Assembly (NCBI GenBank): GCA_037954235.1
Contig: JBBMOA010000017.1
Coordinates: 19,225,527-19,289,526 of the forward strand
Direction: 5' to 3'
DNA: 64,000 nucleotides
Source of the DNA: Aulostomus chinensis
Taxonomy: Eukaryota > Chordata > Actinopteri > Syngnathiformes > Aulostomidae
Below are positions 45,447 to 57,603 of this stretch, piece by piece. The notes under the pieces are model-generated. The model searched no databases and had not been told where the DNA came from. It worked only from the letters and a program-made list of their open reading frames with translations. Positions within the stretch are counted from its first letter, which is position 1; every line of letters starts with the position of its first letter. The position numbers were made by a program, and so were the translations under genes.

Positions 45447-46224
45447 ATGTCCGGTGAAGACTTAATTTCAGTGGATTATGAAATATTCGGCAGGGTGCAA
45501 GGTGTATTTTTTCGGAAATACACTCAAGTGAGTTAAACAGTGATGAATGAGCTATCTTCATTATTGTAGTTCCAAGTATTGGTTTTTTTTTAAGAAGAAA
45601 AGATTCAATAAAGTGAAACGGGATGAAATATCTTTTTAATCATTTGACGTGTGTTATTTCTGTATCAAAAGGAAGGTGGTTACATGAAAGAATGTGTTCT
45701 TGTTTGACGTTTTACCATGAATGTCAGTATTTATTTTTGTATTGGTTATGAGGCTTCAAGCACTCTGGACATAAAAAAAACAGAGGGTTATAACTTGGTA
45801 GATTCAACCAATAATGACTTTAAGATTAATGACAAAGCTAAATGTGGTTGTTGAAGCTGCCAGTTACAGCTTTAAGAGATGAAGCTTCACGTTCAAAATG
45901 AGATTTTACTTTTTTTTTATCGAGTTTTCTCCACAAGCACAATCTGCACAAATCTCCTATCCAAGTCATATTTTCTGTGTTATTCTAAATAATTGTTTCA
46001 CCTTCCAGGCCGAGGGGAAGAAGCTTGGTGTGGTTGGCTGGGTCCAAAACACCAGCGCAGGAACGGTAGAGGGCCAGATACAGGGTCCACGCAGCAAGGT
46101 GAAAGAAATGCAAGCCTGGCTAAAATCCACCGGGAGCCCAAAATCAAACATAACAAAAGCAGAGTTCAAGAATGAGAAGACAGTTGACAGCCTAGAGCAC
46201 TCGTCCTTTAACATCGTAAAATAA
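45447..46224 (+). CDS. ACYP1: ACYP1 acylphosphatase, 2 coding exons
   Basis: Acylphosphatase-1 (common/organ type) hydrolyses the carboxyl-phosphate bond of acylphosphates in the cytosol. Exons 45447-45527 and 46009-46224, giving 98 aa (human 99). The start is MSGEDLISVDYEIFGRVQGV. The phosphate-binding loop is FGRVQGVFFRKYTQ with the catalytic Arg in FFRK. The substrate-orienting Asn lies in VGWVQNTSAGTVEGQ. The C-terminus is SSFNIVK, matching human DFQIVK. No key residue is missing. A poly(A) signal lies at 46368-46373. It is transcribed in the same direction as MLH3, 0.76 kb upstream of it. Confidence 0.96.
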
Positions 46225-46984
46225 ATTAACCCTTGTATTTTAGAGATACTGTTAACTTTGAATTAGATGTTTTATTTATTTTTTGTTTTAGTTGTTGAGT
46301 GTAATGATTGTAATGAACTGGAAATGTATCATCACTCTTTAACATCCTTAAAATGTGGACATACATCAATAAATGGAGAATTACAAAGAAGGATTCATGT
46401 TTACATTTTAATTATGCATTTTTTGAGTGCTAATTAGATTTGGCATTTGAAGAGTAAATCTAGAAGAACGGGGCTTTTGCAGATAATGCGATGGCAGAGC
46501 ACCACAGAGGCTGAGTTTTGAAATTGGTCAAATTCGTTTTTGTTTTGTTTTCCTTTACATGTTTCACTCAGCAAATAAACCTCCAACAGAGCAGGATGAG
46601 CGCAGCATGTACGTCTCAAACGAAACCAAACGATTAAACGAAAATCAAAGATCCTGACCTAACGCACCCCGTGCGGTAGGGGGCGCTTTGCACTTCAAGC
46701 AGTGTTCGGTCCTCCTCACAGGAAGGTGGCGCTAATGGCATCAGCCGTCTGTCGCGACAGTCGTCTTCTCTACAACGTTGACTGTAAACAGTAGCCGGTC
46801 TCAGTTTTAGTCTATTTTATGATATTTACTCAGATATTTATTCAATATGACCGTGGCGTCTTCTGCTTCTGGGGATTTATTGTTGACAGAACCTTGGACT
46901 CATGGACGTAGCTAAACCAGCAACGTTTGCTAGCACTTTGTACTGGTGTACAGGTACAGCCAGACAACTGTAAATAAGACAGTT

Positions 46985-49900
46985 ATGATTAAATGTTTGT
47001 CCGAAGAGGTTCAGGCGAAGCTTCGTTCCGGGGTCGCCATTCCTTCCCTTCAACAGTGCGTGGAGGAGCTCATCCTGAACAGCATCGATGCCGAGGCGAC
47101 ATGTGTGGGAGTCAGGATGGACATGGGGGCGTTTAAAGTTCAGGTCATCGACAACGGTGCTGGTATAAGTGCTGAAGATATGGAATGTGTTGGAAACCGG
47201 TACAGTACCAGTAAATGCAGCTCGGTAAGTGACCTGGACAATCTCAGGTTTTATGGATTCCGAGGAGAAGCTCTTGCAAGTCTGGTTTCTCTCGCCACTC
47301 TTGTTGAAATATCATCCCGGGCCATATCATCAACCAGGACACTTGTTAAAATATTCAAGGACGGCAAGGGCCGGGATGTTTTCGAGACAGATAATGCTCG
47401 ACCCTCTGCAGGAACGACTGTTATCATTTGTAACTTCTTCCACAACATGCCTGTGCGGAGGAAGAGGATGGATCCCGTCCTGGAGGGTGAGAGGATCAGG
47501 CACAGAGTGGAGGCTATCTCTCTAATGCATCCCTCCATTTCATTCACCCTGAAGAATGACTGCACAGGAGCCATGCTGGTGCAGCTTCCCAAGGCCAGAG
47601 ACACCTACCACAGGTTTATTCAGATCCAGGGTCTGGGGCGAGCTCAGAAGCTGGCAGAGATCAGTCACGCCCACCGACAGTTTGAGGTGATTGGCTATCT
47701 GGGCAAAGAGGGTCACTATAACAACAGCTTACAGTTCCTATATGTAAATGACAGATTGCTCCTGAAGACACGGATACACAAGCTGCTGAACTTTCTTCTA
47801 CGCAGGCTGAGCAGTTCAAACCAGACCAACGACAGTCCAGATACTCAATCAGCCATCAGGGGTCCAAAGCAGAAACGCAGCCAAGAGCTGTATGGAGTTT
47901 ACATCATTAATATCAGATGCTCCTACTCAGAGTACGATATTTGTCTTGAGCCTGCCAAAACTCTGATAGAGTTCAAAGACTGGGATGGCATTTTGCTCTG
48001 CGTTGAAAAGGCGGTGAAAGCTTTCCTGCTCCGAGAGAATTTGGTCGCGGTGATCTCTCAGGAGGACTTAGACAGTGTATCACCAAAATTGTTTGGCACC
48101 GATACAGCAGAAGAAGAAGAAGGAGGGAACAAATGTGAGAAAGATGCAGCTGTCAGCTTGTCAGCCCTAGATTGCACGAGCGGAACGATGCTGGCATCCG
48201 AATCTGTTTATCGGAGACACGTTGTCTCTGAAGAGGTTGCTTGCGTGGAGATGGAATGTAAGGATGAGGAACAGCTAGGACAGGAAGTGATAACCGCAAA
48301 GGATTTGGAAGTCATTCAAAGTGAGGGATGTGTAAAAGAATGCAGAGATGAGTCACTGTGTGATGTGGCTCAACTCGAACCTGTATCTAATCGAAATACT
48401 GAACAAGACAAGGCAACTTACAGTGAAGTTGGAGAGGGAGAAGAGAGAGAAATAGAATTGAATCTAACTACTTCATTGACTCACGTTAATTCCTTTCCTA
48501 GTATCACTGTGGAAAGGCAGCTGGATTCTGAGAAATTTGGGCAAACCTACTGCAAGGAAGCAGGAAGACATGAAAAGACTCGAATAAGTTCCAGAAAGAT
48601 TTGCCTGTCCGATCCATATGTCCATGAAAGTCTACAGACTCAGAATGTCTCCCAGATTAGCGGGTCAACAGACTTAGCAGCAAAACCTGAAGAAATATCA
48701 AAACCCAAAATCTCACTTGTCGCAGGCCACAACAGATACAAAGACTCAGCTCCCGACATCCCCACGAAGATTCCTAAAATCATATCTTGTGCAAATCTTT
48801 CTTCACATAAGGACTCCGGATCGCTGGATAGGTTTAGGAGAATATATGGAAAATCTGAGCTGAAAGTATCTTTGGTGGATTCGCAGAGCAGTGGGACGCC
48901 ACCTCAGACAGACAAGTTTGTTTTGAACACTTTGATTTCCCAGAAAGAAGAACAACAGCATGTAACAGAGAGACAGAGCAGCAGTCGAAGCCCCCCGACG
49001 CTCTCAGCGTTCACCAAGCTGAAAGAAAAATCAGAAACAAAGAAATCTCTGGCAGCTAAACTAAAGCTTTTGAAACAATCCAGATCGAGCTCACACAATG
49101 AGACACGTCTCAGTAGTCATGAGAACATTCAAGACCACAATGAGAACACCTGCGAGGCTCAAAGCTCCGTCGACAATACAGACGCCACAACATCTGGAGA
49201 CTGGCTTCATCACTATGACACGCATGTGGGAAAGACGGTTTATGTCAATAGAGTGACCGGGCTCAGCACATACGTGGAGCCGCCGACGGAAGACACTGAA
49301 GTCTGCTGTACATCTGATGTCACCAATATGGCTGTTAGCATCGTCTCAGAAATGGGTGAGTTAGCAGATGGAAGCCAACACAGGAGGAATCTTCAGCTGT
49401 GGTTTTCATTGTCTGCTTCCTTGTTCCTTAAAATGTAGGGACGGAATACAGGTGTTACCCTTTTCAGGTGGAGCTAGTGCTGCCCTTCCTGCCAAAATCA
49501 AGAGCTGAGAGAGTGGTTAGTTCAGGGACTGATGACAGAGGTACCTCAGAGACAGACTGTAGACCGTAAGGGCTCAGGATGCTCACACAGGTGGAACCAT
49601 TGATCTAGTTTGTTTGCGTTCACAGGCGAAGGCTCCAACTCTCTTTCCTCCTTGTACTCCAGTTGGAATAACCCTGTGTTCGTCCGACCCCCTTTGGTAA
49701 ACAAAACTCCTTGCAAAAAAGAACCAAATCATTATCATTTTTATCTGTTCTGTTTGAATCTGGATACAGATATGAATGATGAATTGTGACGTCTCCTGCG
49801 GTAATAGGTTGGTGTGGATATATCAAGCGGACAAGCTGATGGGCCGGCGGTAAAGATCCACAACGTCCTCTTTCCCTACCGCTTCTCGAAGGCCATGATT

Positions 49901-52152
49901 CAATCAATGAAGGTTTGTTTTTCACGCAAAATCTCCCTCATCAAATTTGCGTTAAATGATGCTAATAAAGAAGCCATATTATGCCCCTTTTCCTGTTGAA
50001 TATTTCAATTTTCCCTGGTGTATTTACCAGCATTAGTATGTATTCGTGATCCGACAGCTCCCAGTTACAGGCCCCCCAAATAAAAAGTCTCCTTTGTTAT
50101 GACTCGCCAGCTACTAAGAGTGTGTGAAAGGTCACCTCCTTAGGCAGCCTGGAACTAAATGAAAACACCATCATGGGAGAAAAGAAAAATGCATAGATGG
50201 TTCCAGTGTCAGTGGTGCCCCCTGTTGGAGAACTCAAAAGGTGAGTTTATTTTCAGAATGTTGCGATGATTGCCGATGTAATTTACCTTCACAGGTGATT
50301 CACCAAGTGGATAAGAAGTTTCTCGCATGCCTAATCGATACAAGAGAGGGAGATTCTGCTGCAGAAAGTGAAACTGAAGGTATTGAGGGGGATTTTACAC
50401 CTTTAGTCGTCTTTTATTTTTTTTGTTTTCCTTCTACCGCGTAGCATTTTATGTTTATGTACTTAATTTTGAAATCCCAGGAAACCTGCTGGTGCTGTTG
50501 GATCAGCATGCTGCACATGAGCGAGTTCGGCTTGAAAATCTGGTAGCAGGTAAAACACATCCGACATACAGTTCCTGTAGACAGGGAATGATGCCACATG
50601 CACACTCTGTGTGCCGCTGTAGGTTCTTATGAAGATGATCCAGATGCACCAGGGGAGAGACGCTTGCGTTCCTCCACCGTTTTGCCGCTTCTGGAGATCC
50701 GTGTGACAGAAGAGGAGCTCAGGCTGCTGAGGTAACTTTTTCCATTTGTAGAAGCGGTCGAGTTACGTAAGCCAAGTGATACTGCGGAGCATGTTTACTC
50801 TCTGTTAAACAATGCAGGCACTCAGCAGCAGATTGTGGCCGCTGAGGTAAATGAAGGTTACAAAGATGACAGTAAGTGCGGGTGTAGTGACGCAGCCTTA
50901 ACTCACAGCTGTTGCGTGGTCTCAGCACTCATTCAGAAGCATCGGTATTTCAAACTGCAGTGTAAGTCCTTTAGCTCATTGTGCTGCAGGGTTCGCCATG
51001 TTTGTCTGGGTTTAGACGATGGGAAGAGGTCATCTATAAGGTCACACACACAGGCTGCACTATACAATGGCCACAGTCTGTCTTCCTGAATGTATTTTTT
51101 TGTTCAGTTAATAATCTTGGCTCGGTATATCTATATATATCTTGGTATATCTTCATGAGAAGATATACTGTATATACCCTGCTGAGACTCACAGAGAGCA
51201 GCTGACCGCTAGTTAGCTTAGCACAAACCCCAGTAGTGGGTTTGGAAGGTTCTGGTGTCGTCAACAGGTTGTGGACTTCCTTGTGTGCTCCGTCAGGTCT
51301 TGTCAAGCGCGTTTGCGGAGTTTGGGCTTGGAGGTGAAGTTCTCACAGGCAGCAGATCCACGGGTTCTTGTCGGGAAGGTGCCAGTGTGCTTCATGGAGA
51401 AGGAGGGTAATGAGCTCAGGCGGGGGAGACCGTCTATTATCAAGCCTGTTGTTGAGGTAAGAGGTCACACTTGTCTGTGTCAGTCATTCAGAGGAGCGAG
51501 GGTCTTACAGCTCTATCCCTTTGTTGTCTCTGATCACACACCAGGAGTACCTCCGAGAGCAGATTGAGGTAAACTGAGAAATGTTCAATCCGATTAACCT
51601 TTTTGGAGGGAAAAAGCATTTCACCACTGGTTTGAGGCTAACATTTAACGTTATCGTTCGTCCCAGTTACTCCGCTCGACTGGGAGAGTGAGAGGAACTC
51701 TACCTCTCACTGTGCAGAAGGTGCTTGCCTCGCTAGCATGCCACGGTGAGGTTCTATTCCTTCTTTCCAGACTTTTTCTTTTCATGAGTAACTCTTCATC
51801 CCAGTCACACGTGCACCCGTATGTATTAAACAGGTGCAATCAAATTCAACGACAGCCTGAGCAGGGAGGAGTGCCACAGCTTGGTAGCATCCTTGTCCAC
51901 CTGCCAGCTGCCCTTCCAGTGTGCCCATGGCCGTCCATCCATTGTTCCCCTCGTAGACACCCTCCATTTGGACACGAGCCAGACGGTACCACAGTGGAGG
52001 CCCGACTTTGCCTAATTGCAGTATCCACACATTGGATTTCAGAGGCATTTGGTAGTGACTAAGCATTCTTGTCTCCGCAGGAAGTACAGAAACCCAACCT
52101 CCGAAAGCTAAGACGGATGTACAAAGCATGGGAACTGTATGGAAATAGATGA
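46985..52152 (+). CDS. MLH3: MLH3 DNA mismatch-repair/meiotic endonuclease subunit, 12 coding exons
   Basis: MutL homologue 3 forms MutL-gamma with MLH1, nicking DNA in meiotic crossover resolution and acting in mismatch repair. Exons: 46985-49355 (very large first exon, as in mammals), 49439-49540, 49626-49696, 49808-49912, 50295-50379, 50481-50549, 50623-50731, 51297-51456, 51545-51568, 51667-51745, 51834-51985, 52081-52152. This gives 1132 aa against about 1453 in human; the shortening is in the disordered linker of exon 1. N-terminal GHKL ATPase: LNSIDAEA, VIDNGAGI, RFYGFRGEALASL. Post-linker block: HVGKTVYVNRVTGLSTYVEP. C-terminal metal/endonuclease motif: DQHAAHERVRLE (DQHAxxExxxxE). 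Further motifs are VLASLACHGAIKFND and CAHGRPSIVPLVD. The start at 46985 gives the conserved MIKCLSEEVQAKLRSG; an in-frame ATG at 46946 is upstream. Confidence 0.95.
51190..51240. repeat. TTAGCTTAGC repeat fragment (MLH3 intron 7)
   Basis: GACCGCTAGTTAGCTTAGCA followed by CAAACCC matches the core seen at 31587 in the same orientation. Confidence 0.55.
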
Positions 52153-54192
52153 GTGTTTTTGTTTTTAAATTGGAACCATTTAAAAAAAAAACAACAACCT
52201 CACTACATTGGTTGATTTGTGAAACTTTATAACAAATCTCTCAAGTGTCACATTTTATAAAAACAACAACAACAACAACAACAAAAAACCCCAGCTGAAA
52301 TGTAGAAGAACACGTATAGAAATGTGCAGATGCGTTATCGGTAAAGTCACCCGGCTTCTTTTTCCTCAAACGGTTGTCACAATCGCAACATTTGCCCTGT
52401 GGCCCATAAAAATCAAACAGGAAACAGAGAGGAGAGATAGAGCAGAAGCATTCAATCTCTTCAAGGAGGGAAATGTTTGTTTTCAGCATATCAGCAAATT
52501 CAAGAGTTTCACAGGCAAAAATGGCCACCGCGTTTTAATCAAAGATGAAATCACAGACGAGAGAAGTGCTGCAACTCCGTGTTCAGCGACTCAACAGCAA
52601 AATAGAAGAATCCCCTTCAATAAAAGTCAACTCTATTTATCTTTATTGCGAGAGTTGTCATCTTATTGCAGGCATTTAATTGTAAATTTGCACTGATAGA
52701 AGAGGTATTTGTTTAATTAAAGATTTCTACTAGACAATTGGTGTGAGAGGGTTTTTTTCCACGTGTTTTGAGCAATAGTCTTCGTCAGGTGACAGTTTCT
52801 GGCTGTTAGTTGACAACAAAATCCCCCGTGATGACTAAATTACTGTAGATGTACAGGAAACACCCACCCGCCCTGAATAAGAGGGGACGCAGCTCTCAGC
52901 AGGTGGAAAACCACCATCTGTGTGGGATTTTCCCACTGAAACTGGATCAAACGGTCCATTGGTTGACTGTATATAACAACATTCAACTGGATCACCTCTG
53001 CTTTTCCACCAGCCAGTAAAGACCCTTCAAACCAACTCCCTCAGAGCTGTCCTGACGGGTCAAACCTCAACATTGGGATGCTCAGAGCTTTCATCCATAG
53101 TCCTCAGTTTCAAATCCCGCGTGTGGCATTTGGCTTCAGTTGTGGATGTCTGTTGATGGCCTGAAGCTGAACCTTTAACAACATTAACCACTTATAACAA
53201 AAGGGCTCCTGGCTGGTTTTTATTTGGATTTTCTCATCAAGACTTACTGGTCGAAACCATCCAGTGCAAACTTCTTCCTTGTGCCCCCTTCCCCCAAAAA
53301 GACAGCTATATTTGCTAGGGGAAACTTCGCATGTCTCCCTTTGTTGCGGAGAAGCGGATGCTGCTGCTGTCTGTCACCTCTAGGCCCCTCCCTCCACCCG
53401 CCAGTTCCGGGCGATGTCACGTGACCCCCCCCCCCTCGACTCCCAAGTAAACAATTCAGCATCATGTCGCTATTACGTCGTTATGTCTGCATGCACAGTT
53501 TCATTTGCGCTCCTTGGACGGACAGTCCTGAATATCTGTCTGCTGGATCGATGTTTAATTTCCATTTAACAAGCAGAATGTTTGCAGTTTGCTTTAACTG
53601 CAAATTTTATGTCAGCCTCGGTGACAATAATGATGTTGTTTTTTTATCGATCAATCAAAACGGAATGCGCATCTTTTTTCCTGTCTTTTCTTTCTTTTTT
53701 CTTTCCTACAATGAATTTTGTTATGTAAATCATGTAGTTTACGCCTGAATAAATGAACGCATCCAAGGACATCAGGTTTCCATCGCTATTAATAAATAGG
53801 CTCACGTTTCTCACCCCACAGGCCATGTTTATGAATGGGAGCGAGAGCGGAGCTTTTACGCGGCTGTGTGAGTAAACGTGAATGAAAAGAGTAATTCTAT
53901 TTATTGAAAGAGGTAATAGTCCATACTGGACGATAAATATTAAATTAAGCTACTTTAAACCAAAAATGTAGGCCCTTATTGCTGTCAGCCTGATCCCCCC
54001 TCCCCCCAGCCGCTGATGGTACAGTCTTAGTTCATTCATAAAATTCTCGCCGAGCATAAAAGGAGGGGCTTGCATTCTGGTCGTCCAGTTACCAGGTAGG
54101 CTATATACCTGGAGGAGAGACCCGCGCCGCTCCGTCCAGCGGAAGGCCAGAGTCGTGTTTGTCATTGATCGGGACTCGTGTTCGTCTCGGTG
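52153..54192. other. MLH3 3' UTR and FOS upstream/promoter region
   Basis: The MLH3 poly(A) signal is probably AATAAA at 52619-52624. The remainder to the FOS start has no coding exon. It includes a palindromic E-box GTCACGTGAC (53416-53425), an A/T-rich MEF2-like palindrome CTATTAATAAATAG (53786-53799), and an SRE-like palindrome GTCCATACTGGAC (53919-53931). A TATA-like ATAAAA lies at 54056-54061, about 137 bp before the FOS start codon. Regulatory roles are inferred from motifs only. Confidence 0.5.
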
Positions 54193-56364
54193 ATGTATCA
54201 GAACAACCAGACGCCTGACATGGAGCCAGTGTCTCCCACCTGCCGCCGGACAGAGTCTCCTGCCGGGACAGTGTGCCAGAAGACGCCAGAGGAGGCGACC
54301 TCTCCAGCTTCCTCAGAGAGCAGTGCAAAGGTATGAATGGCTTTGTTGATGCTGCATTCAGCCACGATCCAGTTCATTACAGCCTCAACGGCTCTTTTCA
54401 CGGGACACACAAACACTAACTCATGCTTTTCATCTTCAGTGGTGGGGGGAGGGGGAGCTTAGACTGATTGATGAGATTTTAATGAACCGTTTTTCACTCC
54501 TTATTTTGAACACATCTTTTTTTCCTCATAAATATATATTTGTATCCTCACTGAAGTTTTTTTTTGGCAAAGTGAAACATCAGTGTTGGTCGTTGGGTTG
54601 TTGTGTTTCTGATGCCTCGGGACCAAATGCGAGCGTGTCGATGCAGCGGTTCATTGAGAAAAATAAATCCATTCAGGAGACTCCACAGCATCCCTGCGTC
54701 AGTGTTGACGTCAGAAGCAATGATAAAGTCAAATATTGATCTGGAGGAGGCTATTTCTGGTTGGCTACATTTCAAGAAATTAGACCTGGTGTGGTGTTCC
54801 TGAGGAAGATATTTCATTGTTTTTGTCACTACAAATGAAATTAAATAAAAGGAGTTGATTTATTTGGATTAATCCCATTGTTTATTCCCCCCCTTTTTCC
54901 TTTTTTCCTTTTCTTTTTTTTTTTAAATTTGTTTTTGCAGGACATCAGCCAAGACATGAGCGCTCAAGCCACTCCATTTGTTCCAACAGTCACTGCAATT
55001 TCCTCTACCCCAGATTTCCAGTGGATGGTCCAGCCTACAATTATTACATCTGTCTCCCCGTCTCTGGGTAGCAAGCAAGCCAATGAACCGCAAAGCTCTC
55101 ACCAGGCAACACCCAAAGTGGGCAGGAATAAGGGAAAAAATGCTGTCAGAAAGGGGAAAACAGAGCAGGTAGGTTAGCTCAGACCAGGTCTACCTGCTAT
55201 TGGACGGAATCGTCAGTCATGTGTATTTACATATGCCAATCTGAATTCCTTGTGTGCAGCGCTGCTATTGTGCCTGCTCCTCTGGTGCCGTTTGCTGGCT
55301 GTGTGCCTTCCTTAGGCAGTCAATTTATATTCAGGTCACAGCAAGTCTGCAACAATGGTCTATTTTTAGACGCATTGCAGCGAAACATGCTTTTGCAATT
55401 CTTCAGAGGGTGGATTGGCAACAGATGTAGCAGACTAGGAGATGAGGATGGTTGCATTCTTGGAGGTAATAACTGAATTGTTTCTTTTTTAGCTGTCTCC
55501 AGAGGAGGAGGAGAAGAAGAGGATAAGGAGGGAGAGGAATAAAATGGCCGCAGCAAAGTGTCGCAACAGACGGAGGGAACTGACGGATACACTGCAAGCT
55601 GTAAGTAAACAGTGATGCATTTACTCAGCTGTCATTTGCACCTACTGTTGTATGTTTTCCCATGAGGATGATTCTGGATGTTGGTCTATCCGAAGGAGAC
55701 AGACAAGCTGGAGGAGGAAAAAGCATCCCTGGAGACAGAAATAGCCAACCTCCTCAAAGAGAAAGAGCGACTTGAATTTATCCTTGCTACACATAAACCT
55801 GTGTGCCAAATGTCAGAGGAGATGGAGTCTATTTTCCAGGAGCCTGCAGGATCCCCAGAACTGCCACCCAGTCCAGATGAAGACAGGCTTCCAGACGACG
55901 GCACACAGGAAGCTCCCTCGCTCCAGGACATGGACATCCCCAGCGACCCGTCCATAGCCATCTCTGGGAACTCCAATATCTTGCTATGTGCCAGTGCTGA
56001 AATCAACATCTGCGATCTGGAGCCCTCACTGGACATTAAGGAAGGGCTCCTGGACAATATGTTACCCAGTTTGGAGGAGAAAACCCCCATGGAGACAGCC
56101 AGGTCTGTTCCAGACATAGATCTGAGCAGTTCTCTCGGGGTCTCAGACTGGGAGACCCTGTACAAGTCTGTCTCCAGTGATCTGGAGCCTCTCAGCACTC
56201 CCGTGGTAACGTCCACCCCTACCTGCAGCAGCTACCTGTCTGTGTTCACATTCGCGTGCCCGGAGCTGGACTCTCTCACGGAGGGACTGGACAGCCATAA
56301 AGGTGGAGGGGCCAAATCCGAGTCTGTGGATCTGCTCAACTCTCCAACGCTGCTGGCCTTATAA
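54193..56364 (+). CDS. fos: FOS-family bZIP transcription factor (divergent c-Fos paralogue, 4 exons)
   Basis: AP-1 subunit that dimerises with JUN proteins and binds TRE sites. Exons 54193-54330, 54941-55168, 55493-55600, 55696-56364; 380 aa, the same length as human FOS, with the same four-exon layout. N-terminal transactivation block: FVPTVTAISSTPDFQWMVQP. bZIP: LSPEEEEKKRIRRERNKMAA, AKCRNRRRELTDTLQAETDK, then the zipper LETEIANLLKEKERLEFILA. C-terminal motifs: METARSVPDIDLSSS, LEPLSTPVVTSTPTCSSY and the family end LNSPTLLAL. The exon 1 product (MYQNNQTPDMEPVSPTCRRT...) is unlike the usual MMFSGFN start, so this is probably one of the duplicated teleost fos genes (fosaa-type). The exact paralogue is unsettled. 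The acceptor of exon 4 (CCGAAG/GAG) is pyrimidine-poor. Poly(A) signal at 57005-57010. Confidence 0.93.
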
Positions 56365-57545
56365 TGTACAGAGCAAGGCGATGATCTCTCTGGTTTTTCC
56401 TCTTGTGCAGGTTCCTGACTTTGAAACGATATGAACAACATATGCTGTAACACTTTGAGGAGTACATTCATGAAACGTCTCGTGTGTATGTGTGTGACTA
56501 AGAAACATATAAACCTTCTCCAGATACATAGCCAACCGAGTGATGTAGCTAAAAGCATGGCTTTTACTTTCACAGGAGGGGACTGAAGTACGTTCGGAAT
56601 AAAAACGCATGCTGAAAAGTTACCAGATAATTTTCAGAGCTCATATATATCTGATCTGTTACTAGATCTGAGATGTACTGTGGAATTTAATGTTACAGTA
56701 TGGTTTTTGTGTTTTGGTGTCAGTAGTGTATTGATTGCTGTTAATGTTGTATTTACATATCCATCCATGTTGAGTACCTGCATACCTCAATGTCATCAAC
56801 TGTGGTTAGACCTCATTGTTGAAATGTTGAAAGTTTTCCATGAAAACATCCAGTGCTATATACTATATATATATATATATATAATATATCTATCAAGATG
56901 TAACTTATGATTTATTTTTCTACCTTTCAGATTTTGACTTAATTGTTAAATTTACGAAGGAGTAAATGAGCATTGAGTGCTTATTAACGCTGCTGAATAA
57001 TGACAATAAATCTACATTCAGAGGTTTGTTTTGGCAGTACTCGCTCCCTGTGTACGCTATAATAATAATAATAATGTTAGACATTCCACCACAATGCTTC
57101 TCAACAGGGGTTCGGTGAGTGTGTGTGTGTGTGTGTGTGGGGGGGGGGGGTGTCCATAAATGCTGTAAAGGTTGAGTCAATTCAAAATTACTTGATAACT
57201 TACTGGGCTTCAATTTAGAATTTGGAGTTCTAATCTACGTGGGTCACAGCAGTTTTACCAACTTCACTTCTTTTGTGTTTATACAACCTCCGTTTATAAT
57301 TTTGGAAGGCTAAGAATCCCAAATAATACAAACGATGCTCAAATTGTTGCTGAAAATCCACAAAAAAAAAAAATCATTGCTTGATACAAGAGTTGATTTG
57401 GCCCCAAAATTTAAAAAAAATAAATAAAAATCAAGCGAAGTTAAAAAGTTGCACTTTCTCAACACGCCATATGACAGGTTTCAACATAACTTCATCTTTT
57501 CAATGAGTTTACAATCAGAATTGTTATTCTGATCTCAGCTCACAT

Positions 57546-57603
<58 letters not shown>

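Noticed and set aside
55686..56216. 176-aa minus-strand frame opposite FOS exon 4
   Set aside because: Antisense shadow of the FOS coding exon; no motif of its own.
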